Below are positions 1-8,243 of a stretch of 64,000 nt of DNA, one piece after another. Numbering within the stretch: the first letter of the stretch is position 1; each line of letters starts with the position of its first letter. The position numbers and the translations under genes were made by a program. Source of the stretch: Oscillospiraceae bacterium. GTDB taxonomy: Bacteria > Bacillota > Clostridia > Oscillospirales > Ruminococcaceae. The stretch spans positions 1 to 64,000 of the forward strand of contig CAAGBS010000016.1 of the NCBI GenBank assembly GCA_900768125.1, read 5' to 3'. The notes under the pieces are model-generated. The model saw only the letters and a list, made by a program, of their open reading frames with translations, was not told the origin of the DNA and made no database searches.

Positions 1-362
1 ATTCGGGGCTCTGGTCTGTCGTTAGTTTGGCGCAACACGAAACAAATCGGGTAAGCAATCACGCGGCTTGTGCGCCAAACTAACCCCTCTGTCACTCCGT
101 GACACCTCCCCCACTGGGGGAGACAACCCGAACCCCGGAGTTTATCCGCTGGAAGATACCGGTGAAGTATGAAAAGCAACGAATTAGCTCCGCTGCTCTT
201 CACCGTATATCTTGCAGCTGCGTCGGGTCACTCTCCAGCGTTGCCCTGTTTCGCTGCATTTTTAGCTTTTGTACGTTTTTCGGGTTTATTCGCGTTTACA
301 CAGTTGCTTTTTCAGAACCAAAGAAGCTGCCCGTCAGAAGACATTAGAGAGGAGCAAACGTA
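1..362. other. Intergenic leader of the serine recombinase
   Basis: No convincing gene is seen. A perfect 14-bp inverted repeat (GTTAGTTTGGCGCA at 21-34, its complement at 71-84) is followed by two short palindromes, GTCACTCCGTGAC (91-103) and a CCCC-actg-GGGG type hairpin (about 109-121), which resemble intergenic repeats of gut Firmicutes. Two overlapping short open frames (99-347 and 169-363) exist but have no ribosome binding site and biased composition. A GAGAGGAG site precedes the recombinase start. I infer that this is the 5' region of the element's recombinase module; the rest of the element would lie to the left of the window. Confidence 0.5.
21..84. repeat. 14-bp perfect inverted repeat, 36-bp spacer
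   Basis: GTTAGTTTGGCGCA at 21-34 is the exact reverse complement of 71-84. It could be a recombinase-related site or a transcript hairpin; the sequence alone does not decide. Confidence 0.6.
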
Positions 363-1943
363 ATGCCTAAAGTTACGATGATACCGGCAACCGTAAACCC
401 TTTGACGCATCTGCCAAAGGCAGCCGTGCAGAAAAGGCGGGTTGCCGGATATGCCATGGTTTCAACTGACAGTGATGAGCAGTTCACAAGCTATGAAGCG
501 AAGGTGGACTACTACACCCGATACATTCAGTCAAAGCCGGAGTGGGAATTTGTAAGGGTCTATACCGATGAAGGAATTTCCGGCACAAATACCAAGCGCC
601 GCGAGGGTTTCAAGGAGATGATAGCGGACGCATTGGCGGGTAAAATTGACCTTATTGTTACAAAGTCGGTCAGCAGATTTGCACGAAACACGGTTGACAG
701 CCTTGTGACTATCCGAAAGCTGAAAGAAAACTGCGTTGAGTGTTATTTTGAAAAGGAGGGTATTTACACCTTCGACGGCAAAGGCGAACTGCTCATAACC
801 ATTATGTCCTCACTGGCGCAGGAAGAAAGCCGTAGCATTTCCGAAAACATTACGTGGGGGCAGCGCAAGAGTTTCGCTGACGGCAAGATTCATTTGGCAT
901 ATAAGCATTTCCTCGGTTATAAAAAGGGCGAGGATGGACGCCCTGCCATTATTGAGGAAGAAGCCGCCGTTGTCAGATTGATTTACAGATTATTTCTTGA
1001 CGGCAAAACCCAAGCAGGAATTTGCAGGTATCTTGAGGACTTGGAAATCCCGTCACCAAGCGGTAAGGAAAAGTGGAGCAAAACCACAGTTACCAGTATT
1101 CTGACAAATGAAAAATACAAGGGTGACGCACTTCTCCAAAAGTCTTTTACGGTAGATTTTCTACAAAAGAAAACAAAGCCAAATGAAGGCGAGGTTCCGC
1201 AGTATTATGTTGAGAGCAGCCACCCCGCCATTATTGAACCAGACGAGTGGGATCATGTTCAAGCTGAGTTTGCCAGACGAAAAGAACTCGGAAATGCATA
1301 CAGCGGAAAGAGCGTGCTCTCTGCAAAGCTAGTTTGCGAGGACTGCGGTGGGTTCTTCGGCTCAAAGGTCTGGCATTCCACCGACCGCTACCGTCGCACT
1401 GTTTGGCAGTGCAACAATAAATTCAAAGGCGGTGAACTCTGTCTGACGCCAACTGTGGATACGGAAACCGTACAGCAGCTCTTCATAAAAGCCTATAACC
1501 AGATGATGGGAAATAGAAAACAAATCATCGAGGACTGCGAACTAATGCGTAAAACGCTGACCGATTTTAAGACACTGGACGCCGATATTGAGCGTCAGTT
1601 TGAGAAAACGCAGATTGTTGCCGAACTTGTCAAGGCTGCAGTTAAGGATAATGCAGTCACCGCACAATCGCAGGAAGCGTACTTGGAAAAGTATGGGGCA
1701 CTTACCCAAAGGTATGAAACAGCGGTGGCGGAACTGGACCGCCTGCAAAATCTCCGTTCTATCCGCAGTCAGAAAGATAAGGCGATGGCACTTTACATAC
1801 GAACCCTGAAAAAACAACCGACCGTATTGAGCGAGTGGAACGACACTTTATGGACTGTGATGGTAGAGAAAGCAATCGTCCACAGGAACAGCGAGATAAC
1901 CTTTGTATTCTACAATGGCACTAAGGTTAGAGTGGAGGAATAA
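363..1943 (+). CDS. Large serine recombinase (resolvase/invertase family), mobile element integrase
   Basis: 526 residues with the usual large-serine-recombinase order: N-terminal resolvase domain (about 27-165), recombinase domain (about 175-290), Cys-rich zinc ribbon (two CxxC-like pairs around 325-375) and a C-terminal coiled coil (about 385-490). It would cut and rejoin DNA through a covalent serine intermediate for integration or excision of a mobile element. The nucleophile lies in YAMVSTD (Ser34), and SRFAR carries Arg105 and Arg108. The residue two before the serine, Arg in nearly all family members (YxRVS), is Met32 here, so full activity is doubtful. It lies beside tRNA-Pro, fitting an element end. 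The start is ATG after GAGAGGAG. Confidence 0.93.
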   Translation: MPKVTMIPATVNPLTHLPKAAVQKRRVAGYAMVSTDSDEQFTSYEAKVDYYTRYIQSKPEWEFVRVYTDEGISGTNTKRREGFKEMIADALAGKIDLIVTKSVSRFARNTVDSLVTIRKLKENCVECYFEKEGIYTFDGKGELLITIMSSLAQEESRSISENITWGQRKSFADGKIHLAYKHFLGYKKGEDGRPAIIEEEAAVVRLIYRLFLDGKTQAGICRYLEDLEIPSPSGKEKWSKTTVTSILTNEKYKGDALLQKSFTVDFLQKKTKPNEGEVPQYYVESSHPAIIEPDEWDHVQAEFARRKELGNAYSGKSVLSAKLVCEDCGGFFGSKVWHSTDRYRRTVWQCNNKFKGGELCLTPTVDTETVQQLFIKAYNQMMGNRKQIIEDCELMRKTLTDFKTLDADIERQFEKTQIVAELVKAAVKDNAVTAQSQEAYLEKYGALTQRYETAVAELDRLQNLRSIRSQKDKAMALYIRTLKKQPTVLSEWNDTLWTVMVEKAIVHRNSEITFVFYNGTKVRVEE

Positions 1944-1944
1944 A

Positions 1945-2005
1945 ATAACAGAGCCATAGGACTGCTCAAATTTTAATGAGCAAGTCTTGTGGCTTTTTGT
2001 TATTT
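1945..2005 (+). terminator. Terminator after the recombinase
   Basis: A long imperfect hairpin (AGCCATAGGACTGCTCA pairs with TGAGCAAGTCTTGTGGCT) is followed by TTTTTG, directly after the recombinase stop. Flanking AATAACA/TGTTATT extends the stem. Confidence 0.75.
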
Positions 2006-2018
2006 TAAGGAATAATTT

Positions 2019-2056
2019 AAAAGTGCACACCCCTTTGCCGAAAATGCACACCCTTA
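2019..2056. repeat. Short direct repeat near the element end
   Basis: GTGCACACCCCTT and ATGCACACCCTTA stand about 22 bp apart between the recombinase terminator and the tRNA gene. Their position suggests part of the element end, but no target duplication can be proved from this window. Confidence 0.35.
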
Positions 2057-2091
2057 CGACCTTTCGTTAAATAGTATTTAGGTAAAAAATA

Positions 2092-2134
2092 GAAAAGGCT
2101 CTGCTGTGACCGTTTTTTAGTCATCGCAGAGCCT
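2092..2134 (-). terminator. Second hairpin terminator on the minus strand
   Basis: AGGCTCTGC and GCAGAGCCT form a stem; read on the minus strand it is followed by TTTTCTATTTTT. It lies downstream of the tRNA terminator, as a back-up terminator or a terminator at the element boundary. Confidence 0.6.
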
Positions 2135-2182
2135 GCTTTCGTTAAATTGTATCGATAAATCCCATTAAATAAAGACTTTCGG

Positions 2183-2234
2183 ATAAAGAAAACGGACACC
2201 AATCAAGATACGCATTGTATCAAAATCGGTGTCC
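2183..2234 (-). terminator. Terminator of tRNA-Pro
   Basis: On the minus strand, GGACACCGAT...TTTGATAC pairs with GTATCTTG...ATTGGTGTCC around a short loop, followed by GTTTTCTTT. It begins six bases after the encoded CCA end of the tRNA. Confidence 0.8.
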
Positions 2235-2239
2235 TGTTA

Positions 2240-2316
2240 TGGTCGAGATGACAGGATTCGAACCTGCGACCTCTGCGTCCCGAACGCAGCGCTCTACCAA
2301 ACTGAGCCACATCTCG
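2240..2316 (-). tRNA. tRNA-Pro (anticodon CGG), CCA encoded
   Basis: On the minus strand the sequence folds as a tRNA. The acceptor stem is CGAGATG/CATCTCG, and the D region GGCTCAGTTTGGTAGAGC is followed by an anticodon stem CTGCG/CGCAG. The loop TTCGGGA gives anticodon CGG (reads CCG, proline). The T arm contains GGTTCGAATCC, and the 3' end is A-CCA in the DNA. It is a single tRNA with its own promoter and terminator. Its 3' end faces the recombinase, a common landing place for integrating elements. Confidence 0.96.
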
Positions 2317-2342
2317 ATAAGCTAATCTTAATCGACTTATAT

Positions 2343-2371
2343 ATTATATCACATGACTTCAGATTTGTCAA
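2343..2371 (-). promoter_or_regulatory. Promoter of tRNA-Pro
   Basis: On the minus strand, consensus TTGACA (2366-2371) and TATAAT (2343-2348) are separated by 17 bp, about 27 bp before the tRNA 5' end. Confidence 0.85.
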
Positions 2372-2513
2372 GGGCTTTTGCGAAAAAAATACTGTGTTCG
2401 GGAAAAATACTGCGACTGCATAACGCGCATTGCCTGCAAATTGTCATTGAAAGCGGATCTGAGGGGCATAATCGCTTTTCGTGCGGTTGTGGAATCCTGG
2501 CTTACGAATCTGC

Positions 2514-2903
2514 CTACTCACCCCAGATGAACTGACACGCCTGTTTGTACTCCATGGGGTGCTCCAGACAATGCATTGTCTTGGCATCCTCGGGACGGCG
2601 GACGTACAGCGCTTCTCTGCCGGCAAGGTTTAGTAGTCTCTGCGTCTGCTTCGTGTCAAGATGACAGTATATCGCTATATGCAGTATCTGCGACCTGGTA
2701 GGCGTCCTGGTGCCGTTCAGCATCTGATAGCCGTAGTTTCGGTCTACGTTCATCGCTTTGATGAGATTCGTTTTCCTTACGCCCTTTTCTTCAAGCAGTT
2801 CCTGGAGATATGCCGCAAGTTCCGGCGGGGGATTGTCATTGATCATACCCATGTCAAGGCGCTTTGTGCGGCGTATCTTCGCTTCTATCTCTTCTGTTTT
2901 CAA
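2514..2903 (-). CDS. Small helix-turn-helix (XRE-like) DNA-binding protein
   Basis: About 129 residues. The region PELAAYLQELLEEKGV...NLIKAMNV...YGYQMLNGTRTP reads as an XRE-type helix-turn-helix, so it probably binds DNA as a repressor or adaptor. The frame can start at an ATG at 2930 that overlaps the kinase stop as ATGA, but the Shine-Dalgarno AAAGGAGAG sits inside that reading, six to eight bases before a TTG at 2903, so TTG is my preferred start. Tight coupling to the upstream receptor-like kinase suggests that it acts with or is phosphorylated by it (inference). Confidence 0.7.
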   Translation of the reverse strand: MKTEEIEAKIRRTKRLDMGMINDNPPPELAAYLQELLEEKGVRKTNLIKAMNVDRNYGYQMLNGTRTPTRSQILHIAIYCHLDTKQTQRLLNLAGREALYVRRPEDAKTMHCLEHPMEYKQACQFIWGE

Positions 2904-2926
2904 ACTTATCTCTCCTTTACTACATG

Positions 2927-4783
2927 TCATATCTCCAGCTCAGCCTCCCCGGATATGGTCGAGCGAAGATATCCAAGGTCGTTTTCGGTGTAACCGTTCC
3001 CGTTGAATACTATAAACCCATGTACGGTAAGCCCCCGGAACGCTTCCATATTTCCGTTCAGCTGGTTCCAGTCAAGGTACATTTCCGCTATATCGCAGCC
3101 TGTCAGCGGAGAAAGGTCGCTGACGTTATTTCGCCCCAGATAGACGTTTTTCAGCTTCTTTGCCTGCGATAGGGGACTGATATCATATATTCCGCACCCT
3201 GCCAGACAGATCATTTCCAGTTCAGTCATGCCGTCCAGTGCTTCAAGACTGCCTATCTGCAGTTCGTTGCATCCCAGGAATCTTAATCCCCGGGCGCTTT
3301 TCAGCGGAGTTATATCAGTCACAAGGCTGTCGCCGATGAACACAGATTCCAGCTTTGATTTCCCCGCCAGGACTGAAATGTCGGTAATGCCGGAATTTTC
3401 AGCGCTTATCCTGCGAAGTTCGTTCATGTCTTTCATAAAGCTGAGGTCCGATACGTTATTGTGGCTGAAATGTATTTCTTCAAGCTGCGTAAGCCCCTCC
3501 AGACAGGAAAGGTCGGTTATGTAGTTGTACATCAGATTCAGCACCTTGAGCCGCTTCATGTGCCGCAGGTTGATTATCTGTGCGTTCGTGAGTTCCCGGT
3601 CGGACAGGTCAAGTTCCACTGAGTTCACCGGAAACATCTCGCCGCCTATCTTGACCTCGATAGGCACTATAGCCCGGCTTATCCCTGAAAAAAGCGATAC
3701 CGCCGAGCCAGCCGCCGATGACAGTGCCGCAGCCGCAGCTGACAGCAGCGTGCGCCGCGGCTGTATGACATCATCTGAATTGTTCCCGCTGCGGATCGCC
3801 GCCTGTATCTTTTCCGCCGGAAATTCCATAGCCGTGATACCGCTCTGGCGTATCGCGTCAAGCATTTCTTCAGCGTCCTGATAGCGAAGCTCCCGGCGCA
3901 CCGAGCACGCTTTTTTCAGCACCTGAGCCATGGATTTCGGTATTCCGTGAAGCTGAAATTCAAAGTCGCTGTCGTCCTCCAGCCTTGTTAGCGGGTCCTC
4001 GGGCGTGACCAGGGTGATGGCGTAGAACAGCGAAGCCCCCAGCGAGTAGATATCCGTCCAGCCGCCCTGGTTTCCCCGCCGCTGGTACTGCTCCAGCGGC
4101 GCGAAGCCCTGTTTCAGGATAACGGACATACTACAGGTGCGGTCCTGAATGAAACGCGCCGCCCCGAAGTCGATGAGCCTTACCGACCCGTCGGCGCATA
4201 GCATGATGTTGTCCGGGGAAACGTCGCGGTGTATCACTCCGCGCGCATGGAGGATCTGAAGCGATGGCAGCAGCTTCTCGGAAATGAAGACCGCCTGACC
4301 GGGAGTTATCGCGCTGTTGGTCTCTGCGAAGCTTTTCAGGGAAGCGCCGTGTACAAATTCCATCGCATAGTATGCGGTGCCGTTCTCGCGGAACACATCG
4401 TAAATTCCTATCATTTCGGCGCATTCCTGGAAATGGGAGATCATGTCCGCCTCAAGGAAAAATCGCTCCATTCCCGCGCCGTAGCTGTCAGCCTGCAGTG
4501 AAGTCATCGGCTCAACGCTGATGTTATCCTGGCACCTCACCGCAGTCCCGTCCGGATAATATTCCTTGACAGCGACCGGCTTTTCCGCGGATTCATCGTA
4601 GGCGAGATATATCATTCCGAAACCGCCCCTGCCCATCAGCCTGCCGATGATGTAGCGGTCCTTCAGCACGGTGCCCACCGGGAGTGCGTCGTATTCAGCA
4701 CGAGGGCGGATATTTATGTGACCGCATTTCCTGCACACATTTCCGCGCATTTTTGAGAAGCAGTTTCCGCACACACTGTTCAT
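2927..4783 (-). CDS. Ser/Thr protein kinase with N-terminal zinc ribbon and C-terminal leucine-rich repeats
   Basis: 618 residues. A four-Cys zinc ribbon (Cys5, 8, 17, 20) precedes a Hanks-type kinase domain (about 43-310) with glycine loop GRGGFG, lysine in VAVKEYYPDG, catalytic loop IHRDVSPDN and DFG in LIDFGAARF, so it should be active. An Ala/Ser-rich weakly hydrophobic stretch near 345-375 may be a linker or membrane segment. About nine internalin-like leucine-rich repeats follow (about 390-610; pattern LxxLxxLxxLxxNxxSDLS). GGGGTG precedes the ATG. The ligand or partner of the repeats is unknown. The next gene, a small HTH protein, is translationally coupled. Confidence 0.9.
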   Translation of the reverse strand: MNSVCGNCFSKMRGNVCRKCGHINIRPRAEYDALPVGTVLKDRYIIGRLMGRGGFGMIYLAYDESAEKPVAVKEYYPDGTAVRCQDNISVEPMTSLQADSYGAGMERFFLEADMISHFQECAEMIGIYDVFRENGTAYYAMEFVHGASLKSFAETNSAITPGQAVFISEKLLPSLQILHARGVIHRDVSPDNIMLCADGSVRLIDFGAARFIQDRTCSMSVILKQGFAPLEQYQRRGNQGGWTDIYSLGASLFYAITLVTPEDPLTRLEDDSDFEFQLHGIPKSMAQVLKKACSVRRELRYQDAEEMLDAIRQSGITAMEFPAEKIQAAIRSGNNSDDVIQPRRTLLSAAAAALSSAAGSAVSLFSGISRAIVPIEVKIGGEMFPVNSVELDLSDRELTNAQIINLRHMKRLKVLNLMYNYITDLSCLEGLTQLEEIHFSHNNVSDLSFMKDMNELRRISAENSGITDISVLAGKSKLESVFIGDSLVTDITPLKSARGLRFLGCNELQIGSLEALDGMTELEMICLAGCGIYDISPLSQAKKLKNVYLGRNNVSDLSPLTGCDIAEMYLDWNQLNGNMEAFRGLTVHGFIVFNGNGYTENDLGYLRSTISGEAELEI

Positions 4784-4902
4784 GATATATCACCCCGCAT
4801 TATAATATGTGTTCTTATGATGTGCAATTACCTTTATTAATTGTATCACAATTCAGCACATTTTTGGTATGCATTTATGCATTATTTTTTATTTCGGGGG
4901 TC

Positions 4903-4931
4903 TTGACAACAGTCCGAAATCGGATTATAAT
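4903..4931 (+). promoter_or_regulatory. Consensus promoter of the marR-MATE operon
   Basis: TTGACA (4903-4908) and TATAAT (4926-4931) with a 17-bp spacer: a perfect sigma-A promoter, whose spacer holds the first operator copy. Confidence 0.93.
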
Positions 4932-4970
4932 AATAATACTGTTTGTTTGAAAAATGTCCGATTTCGGACT
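4911..4970. promoter_or_regulatory. Paired MarR-type operators
   Basis: AGTCCGAAATCGGA (4911-4924) and its exact reverse complement TCCGATTTCGGACT (4957-4970). Each is itself a near palindrome with TCCGA/TCGGA arms. One lies between -35 and -10, the other about 20 bp downstream of the expected transcription start. This is the classic placement for autorepression by the MarR protein encoded next. Confidence 0.9.
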
Positions 4971-4987
4971 GTTGGGGGAGAGACGAA

Positions 4988-5443
4988 ATGGAAAACGATG
5001 AGATTGCCCGCATGGTAGCGGAGTATAATAACCTCTGGAAAGAGCAGAATGAGATCTATTCCGCGGCGGCGAAAAGCTACGGACTGTCCGACAGCGCGAT
5101 GTGGATACTGTATTTCCTGCGGCTGAACGGCGGAAGCTGCATGCAGCGCGATATCAACAGCCAGATGGCGCAGCCGAAGCAGACCATAAATTCCGCGATA
5201 AAGCAGCTGGAGCGCAGCGGCTATGTGAGCCTTTCCAGCGGTGAGGACCGCCGCTGCCGCATGGTGGAGCTTACTCCCAGCGGGGAAGAACTTGCAGTGC
5301 GCACCTCAGACCATGTGATAAGCGCGGAGCGGAATGTCTGGGAAGACTTTACCGACGCAGACAGAGAGCGGTTCATCTGCCTGATCAAAAAGTACAACCA
5401 AAGACTGAAACTGAGAATGAGTGAGGAAAATGGAAAGAAATAA
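4988..5443 (+). CDS. MarR-family transcriptional repressor
   Basis: 151 residues from ATG at 4988, preceded by GGGGGAG; the frame is open further upstream, but a start at 4943 would lie over the operator. Winged-helix MarR features: long N-terminal helix, ALWILYFLRLNGG-like helix (here SAMWILYFLRLNGG), recognition helix around MAQPKQTINSAIKQLERSGY and wing LSSGEDRRCRMVELT. It likely represses its own operon and is released by a small-molecule ligand, probably a substrate of the downstream MATE pump. It overlaps that gene by 14 bases. Confidence 0.93.
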   Translation: MENDEIARMVAEYNNLWKEQNEIYSAAAKSYGLSDSAMWILYFLRLNGGSCMQRDINSQMAQPKQTINSAIKQLERSGYVSLSSGEDRRCRMVELTPSGEELAVRTSDHVISAERNVWEDFTDADRERFICLIKKYNQRLKLRMSEENGKK

Positions 5444-6794
5444 TCAACTGAAAAAGAAAAAGGACGTGATCCGGCTTTCGGATCATTTCAATTTATCCAG
5501 GCTGATGAGATTCTGCCTGCCGTCCATTATAATGATGGTGTTCACCTCGATATACGGTGTTGTGGATGGGTATTTCGTATCGAACTTCGTGGGAAAGACT
5601 GCGTTTGCGGCGGTGAATCTTATCATGCCGTTTCTGATGATACTGGGCGGCGTGGGCTTTATGGTCGGCACCGGCGGCAGCGCGCTGGTCGCGAAATGTC
5701 TTGGCGAGAAGGACGATGACAAGGCAAGACGCGTGTTCTCCATGATGATATATCTCACGCTGATACTTGGCATTACGCTGTCGGTGCTGGGAATAATCTT
5801 CGCGGAGCCGATGGCGCGCTTCCTGGGCGCTGACGAAAGCATGATGGGCAACTGCGTGACCTATGCGCGGACATGCCTGATATTCAACACGATGTTCATG
5901 CTGCAGAATGTATTCCAGAGCTTCCTGGTGACTGCTGAGAAGCCAAAGCTGGGACTTGCGGTAATAGTTGCCGCAGGCTGCACCAACATGGTGCTGGACG
6001 CGCTTTTCATCGCGGTGTTTCGGTGGGAAGTCATCGGCGCGGCGCTCGCCACCGGACTCAGCCAGACGGTCGGCGGACTTCTTCCGCTGTTATTCTTCCT
6101 GCGGAAGGACAACGGCAGTAAGCTGCGCATCGTGAAGACCGGAATGGAGATAAGACCGATAGTCCAGGCGTGCACTAACGGCGCTTCCGAGCTGATGACT
6201 AACATTTCATCTTCTATAGTCAGCATGCTGTATAACCACCAGCTGATAAAGCTCGCGGGCGAAAACGGCGTTTCCGCATACGGCGTGCTGATGTATGTGT
6301 CGTTTATTTTTGCGGCTATTTACATAGGCTATTCCATCGGAACCGCGCCTATAGTCGGATATAATTTCGGCGCGCAGAACCACCCGGAGATGAAGAATAT
6401 TCTGAAAAAGAGCGTGCGGCTCATGCTGGGAACGGGTGTAGTCATGCTGGGACTGGCTCAGCTGTTGGCGGCTCCGCTGGCGCATGTTTTCGTGGGCTAT
6501 GACCAGGATCTGTTCAACATGACTGTTCATGCGTTCCGGCTGTTTTCGTTCATGTTCCTGTTCTCGGGATTCAATATCTTCACGTCGTCTTTCTTCACCG
6601 CGCTCAACAACGGCGCGATTTCTGCGGCTGTGTCGTTCCTGAGAACGCTTGTGTTCCAGATGGCGGCGGTGCTTATCCTGCCGATATTCTTCAAGCTTGA
6701 CGGCGTTTGGATATCCGTCGCATTCGCGGAGATATGCGCGTTCGTGATATCCATTATATTCCTTGTTGCTAAGCGCAAAAAATATCAGTACTGA
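5430..6794 (+). CDS. MATE-family multidrug/sodium antiporter
   Basis: About 454 residues, twelve hydrophobic segments in two homologous halves. The NorM/DinF-like beginning LSRLMRFCLPSIIMMVFTSI and the motif GTGGSALVAKCLGEKD are typical of the family. It would export cationic drugs or other toxic compounds by Na+ or H+ antiport across the cytoplasmic membrane. The start chosen is the ATG at 5430; a GTG at 5421 in the same frame is possible. It is in an operon with the MarR repressor. Confidence 0.93.
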   Translation: MERNNQLKKKKDVIRLSDHFNLSRLMRFCLPSIIMMVFTSIYGVVDGYFVSNFVGKTAFAAVNLIMPFLMILGGVGFMVGTGGSALVAKCLGEKDDDKARRVFSMMIYLTLILGITLSVLGIIFAEPMARFLGADESMMGNCVTYARTCLIFNTMFMLQNVFQSFLVTAEKPKLGLAVIVAAGCTNMVLDALFIAVFRWEVIGAALATGLSQTVGGLLPLLFFLRKDNGSKLRIVKTGMEIRPIVQACTNGASELMTNISSSIVSMLYNHQLIKLAGENGVSAYGVLMYVSFIFAAIYIGYSIGTAPIVGYNFGAQNHPEMKNILKKSVRLMLGTGVVMLGLAQLLAAPLAHVFVGYDQDLFNMTVHAFRLFSFMFLFSGFNIFTSSFFTALNNGAISAAVSFLRTLVFQMAAVLILPIFFKLDGVWISVAFAEICAFVISIIFLVAKRKKYQY

Positions 6795-6811
6795 GTTAAG
6801 GAGGCCGATCC

Positions 6812-7702
6812 ATGGAGATCCGTGTGCTGGAATACTTCCTTGCGGCGGCGCGGGAACAGACCATATCCGGAGCCGCCGAGGTGCTCCACCTGACGCAGCC
6901 CACGTTGTCGCGGCAGCTTAGAGAACTTGAAGACGAACTGGGAGTGCAGCTTTTTATCCGCGGCAGCCGCCGTATCACCCTCACCGAGGAAGGAATGCTT
7001 CTGCGCAAGCGCGCCGAGGAAATAGTGAGCCTTGCCGACCGCACCAAGACTGAACTCAGACAGCCCGGCGGAGTTTCCGGAGACGTGTATATCGGGGCGG
7101 GTGAGACCCGCGCAATTCGTATACTTGCCGATGTGATGCAGGGAATACGCAGCGAGAACCCCCGTGTGCGTTTCCATACGGTGAGCGGCGATTCCGCAGA
7201 CCTTATCGAGCGGCTCGACCGCGGGCTGTTCGACTTCTGCCTTGTGATGGGCAACGTAGACATCACGCGGTATAATTCGCTGCGGCTTCCGGCTGAGGAC
7301 AGCTTCGGGCTGCTGACGCGCAGTGATTCTCCGCTTGCCGCTAAAGGCAAAATACCCCCCTCCGACCTGGAGGGGGTTCCGGTGATGTTTTCAAGGCAGG
7401 TGCTGCTGAGAGACGACTTCGCCGGCTGGCTGGGGAAGCCCTCCGCCGACCTGGAGCTTGCGGGAAGCTACAATCTGTCCTACAACGCTTCGATAATGGT
7501 GCAGGCGGGGCTGACTGATATCATAACGCTGGACGGTCTCATCAACACCGCCGGAACGGATATGGTATTTGTCCCGCTCGACCCGCCGTTCAGAATAGGA
7601 ATGCATATCATCTGGAAAAAATACCAGGTGATGGCGAAGCCCGCCGAACTCTTCCTGAACCGGCTGCGCGCCGCCGTCACAGGTCAAAGCACAGACCGGT
7701 GA
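6812..7702 (+). CDS. LysR-family transcriptional regulator
   Basis: 296 residues. N-terminal winged HTH (EYFLAAAREQTISGAAEVLHLTQPTLSRQLRELEDELG region, residues about 5-60) and a C-terminal periplasmic-binding-like effector domain (about 90-290). A strong TTAAGGAGG precedes the ATG. It follows the MATE gene by 17 bases and its 3' end overlaps the convergent chromate transporter gene by 26 bases. Either the efflux operon or the transporter could be a target; the ligand is unknown. Confidence 0.92.
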   Translation: MEIRVLEYFLAAAREQTISGAAEVLHLTQPTLSRQLRELEDELGVQLFIRGSRRITLTEEGMLLRKRAEEIVSLADRTKTELRQPGGVSGDVYIGAGETRAIRILADVMQGIRSENPRVRFHTVSGDSADLIERLDRGLFDFCLVMGNVDITRYNSLRLPAEDSFGLLTRSDSPLAAKGKIPPSDLEGVPVMFSRQVLLRDDFAGWLGKPSADLELAGSYNLSYNASIMVQAGLTDIITLDGLINTAGTDMVFVPLDPPFRIGMHIIWKKYQVMAKPAELFLNRLRAAVTGQSTDR

Positions 7703-8243
7703 GCATGCCAAGCACCGCAGAGATGAGTATAACGGCGATGGGGTGCAGCTTTTTCAGAGACAGTGCCAGCATGGCAATGAATATCCCGGCGGAGCACAGG
7801 AATGAGGGTGATGTGAACACTCCGGCGGTTATCCCGGCGGGGAAAAATACAGCCTGCCCGGTGGTGACGAGTGCCGCGGAAATCAGTCCCACGACAGCCG
7901 GCTTCAGACCGGTCATGCAGCCTTTTACAGCGCGGCTTTCCCGGAATTTATCGTAGCACTTCGCAACGATGAGTATTGTAACGAACGACGGCAGTACTAC
8001 CCCGAACGTGGCGCAGAACGCGCCGAAAACTCCGGCGGTCCGCATGCCGACAAAGGTTGAGATGTTGACCGCGAACGGACCGGGCGTGCTTTCGCTTACG
8101 GCGATGAAGTCCACAAGTTCGGAGGCGTCAAGCCAGCCGTGGGATATCACCTCGGACTGTATCATAGGCAACATTGCGTAGCCGCCGCCGAAAGTGAACG
8201 CGCCGATTTTCAGGAATGTTATGAATAGTTCAAGGTAAATCAT
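7677..8243 (-). CDS. Chromate transporter half-size subunit (ChrA-like)
   Basis: 188 residues, about five to six hydrophobic segments, with the family signature TFGGGYAMLPMIQSE near the N-terminus and ESTPGPFAVNISTFVG after it. Members of this family export chromate or related oxyanions; the half-size forms work as pairs. It overlaps the upstream partner by four bases (ATGA). Confidence 0.9.
   Translation of the reverse strand: MIYLELFITFLKIGAFTFGGGYAMLPMIQSEVISHGWLDASELVDFIAVSESTPGPFAVNISTFVGMRTAGVFGAFCATFGVVLPSFVTILIVAKCYDKFRESRAVKGCMTGLKPAVVGLISAALVTTGQAVFFPAGITAGVFTSPSFLCSAGIFIAMLALSLKKLHPIAVILISAVLGMLTGLCFDL

Noticed and set aside
99..363. Two small open frames in front of the recombinase
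   Set aside because: They overlap each other in different frames, lack ribosome sites and show no protein-like composition.
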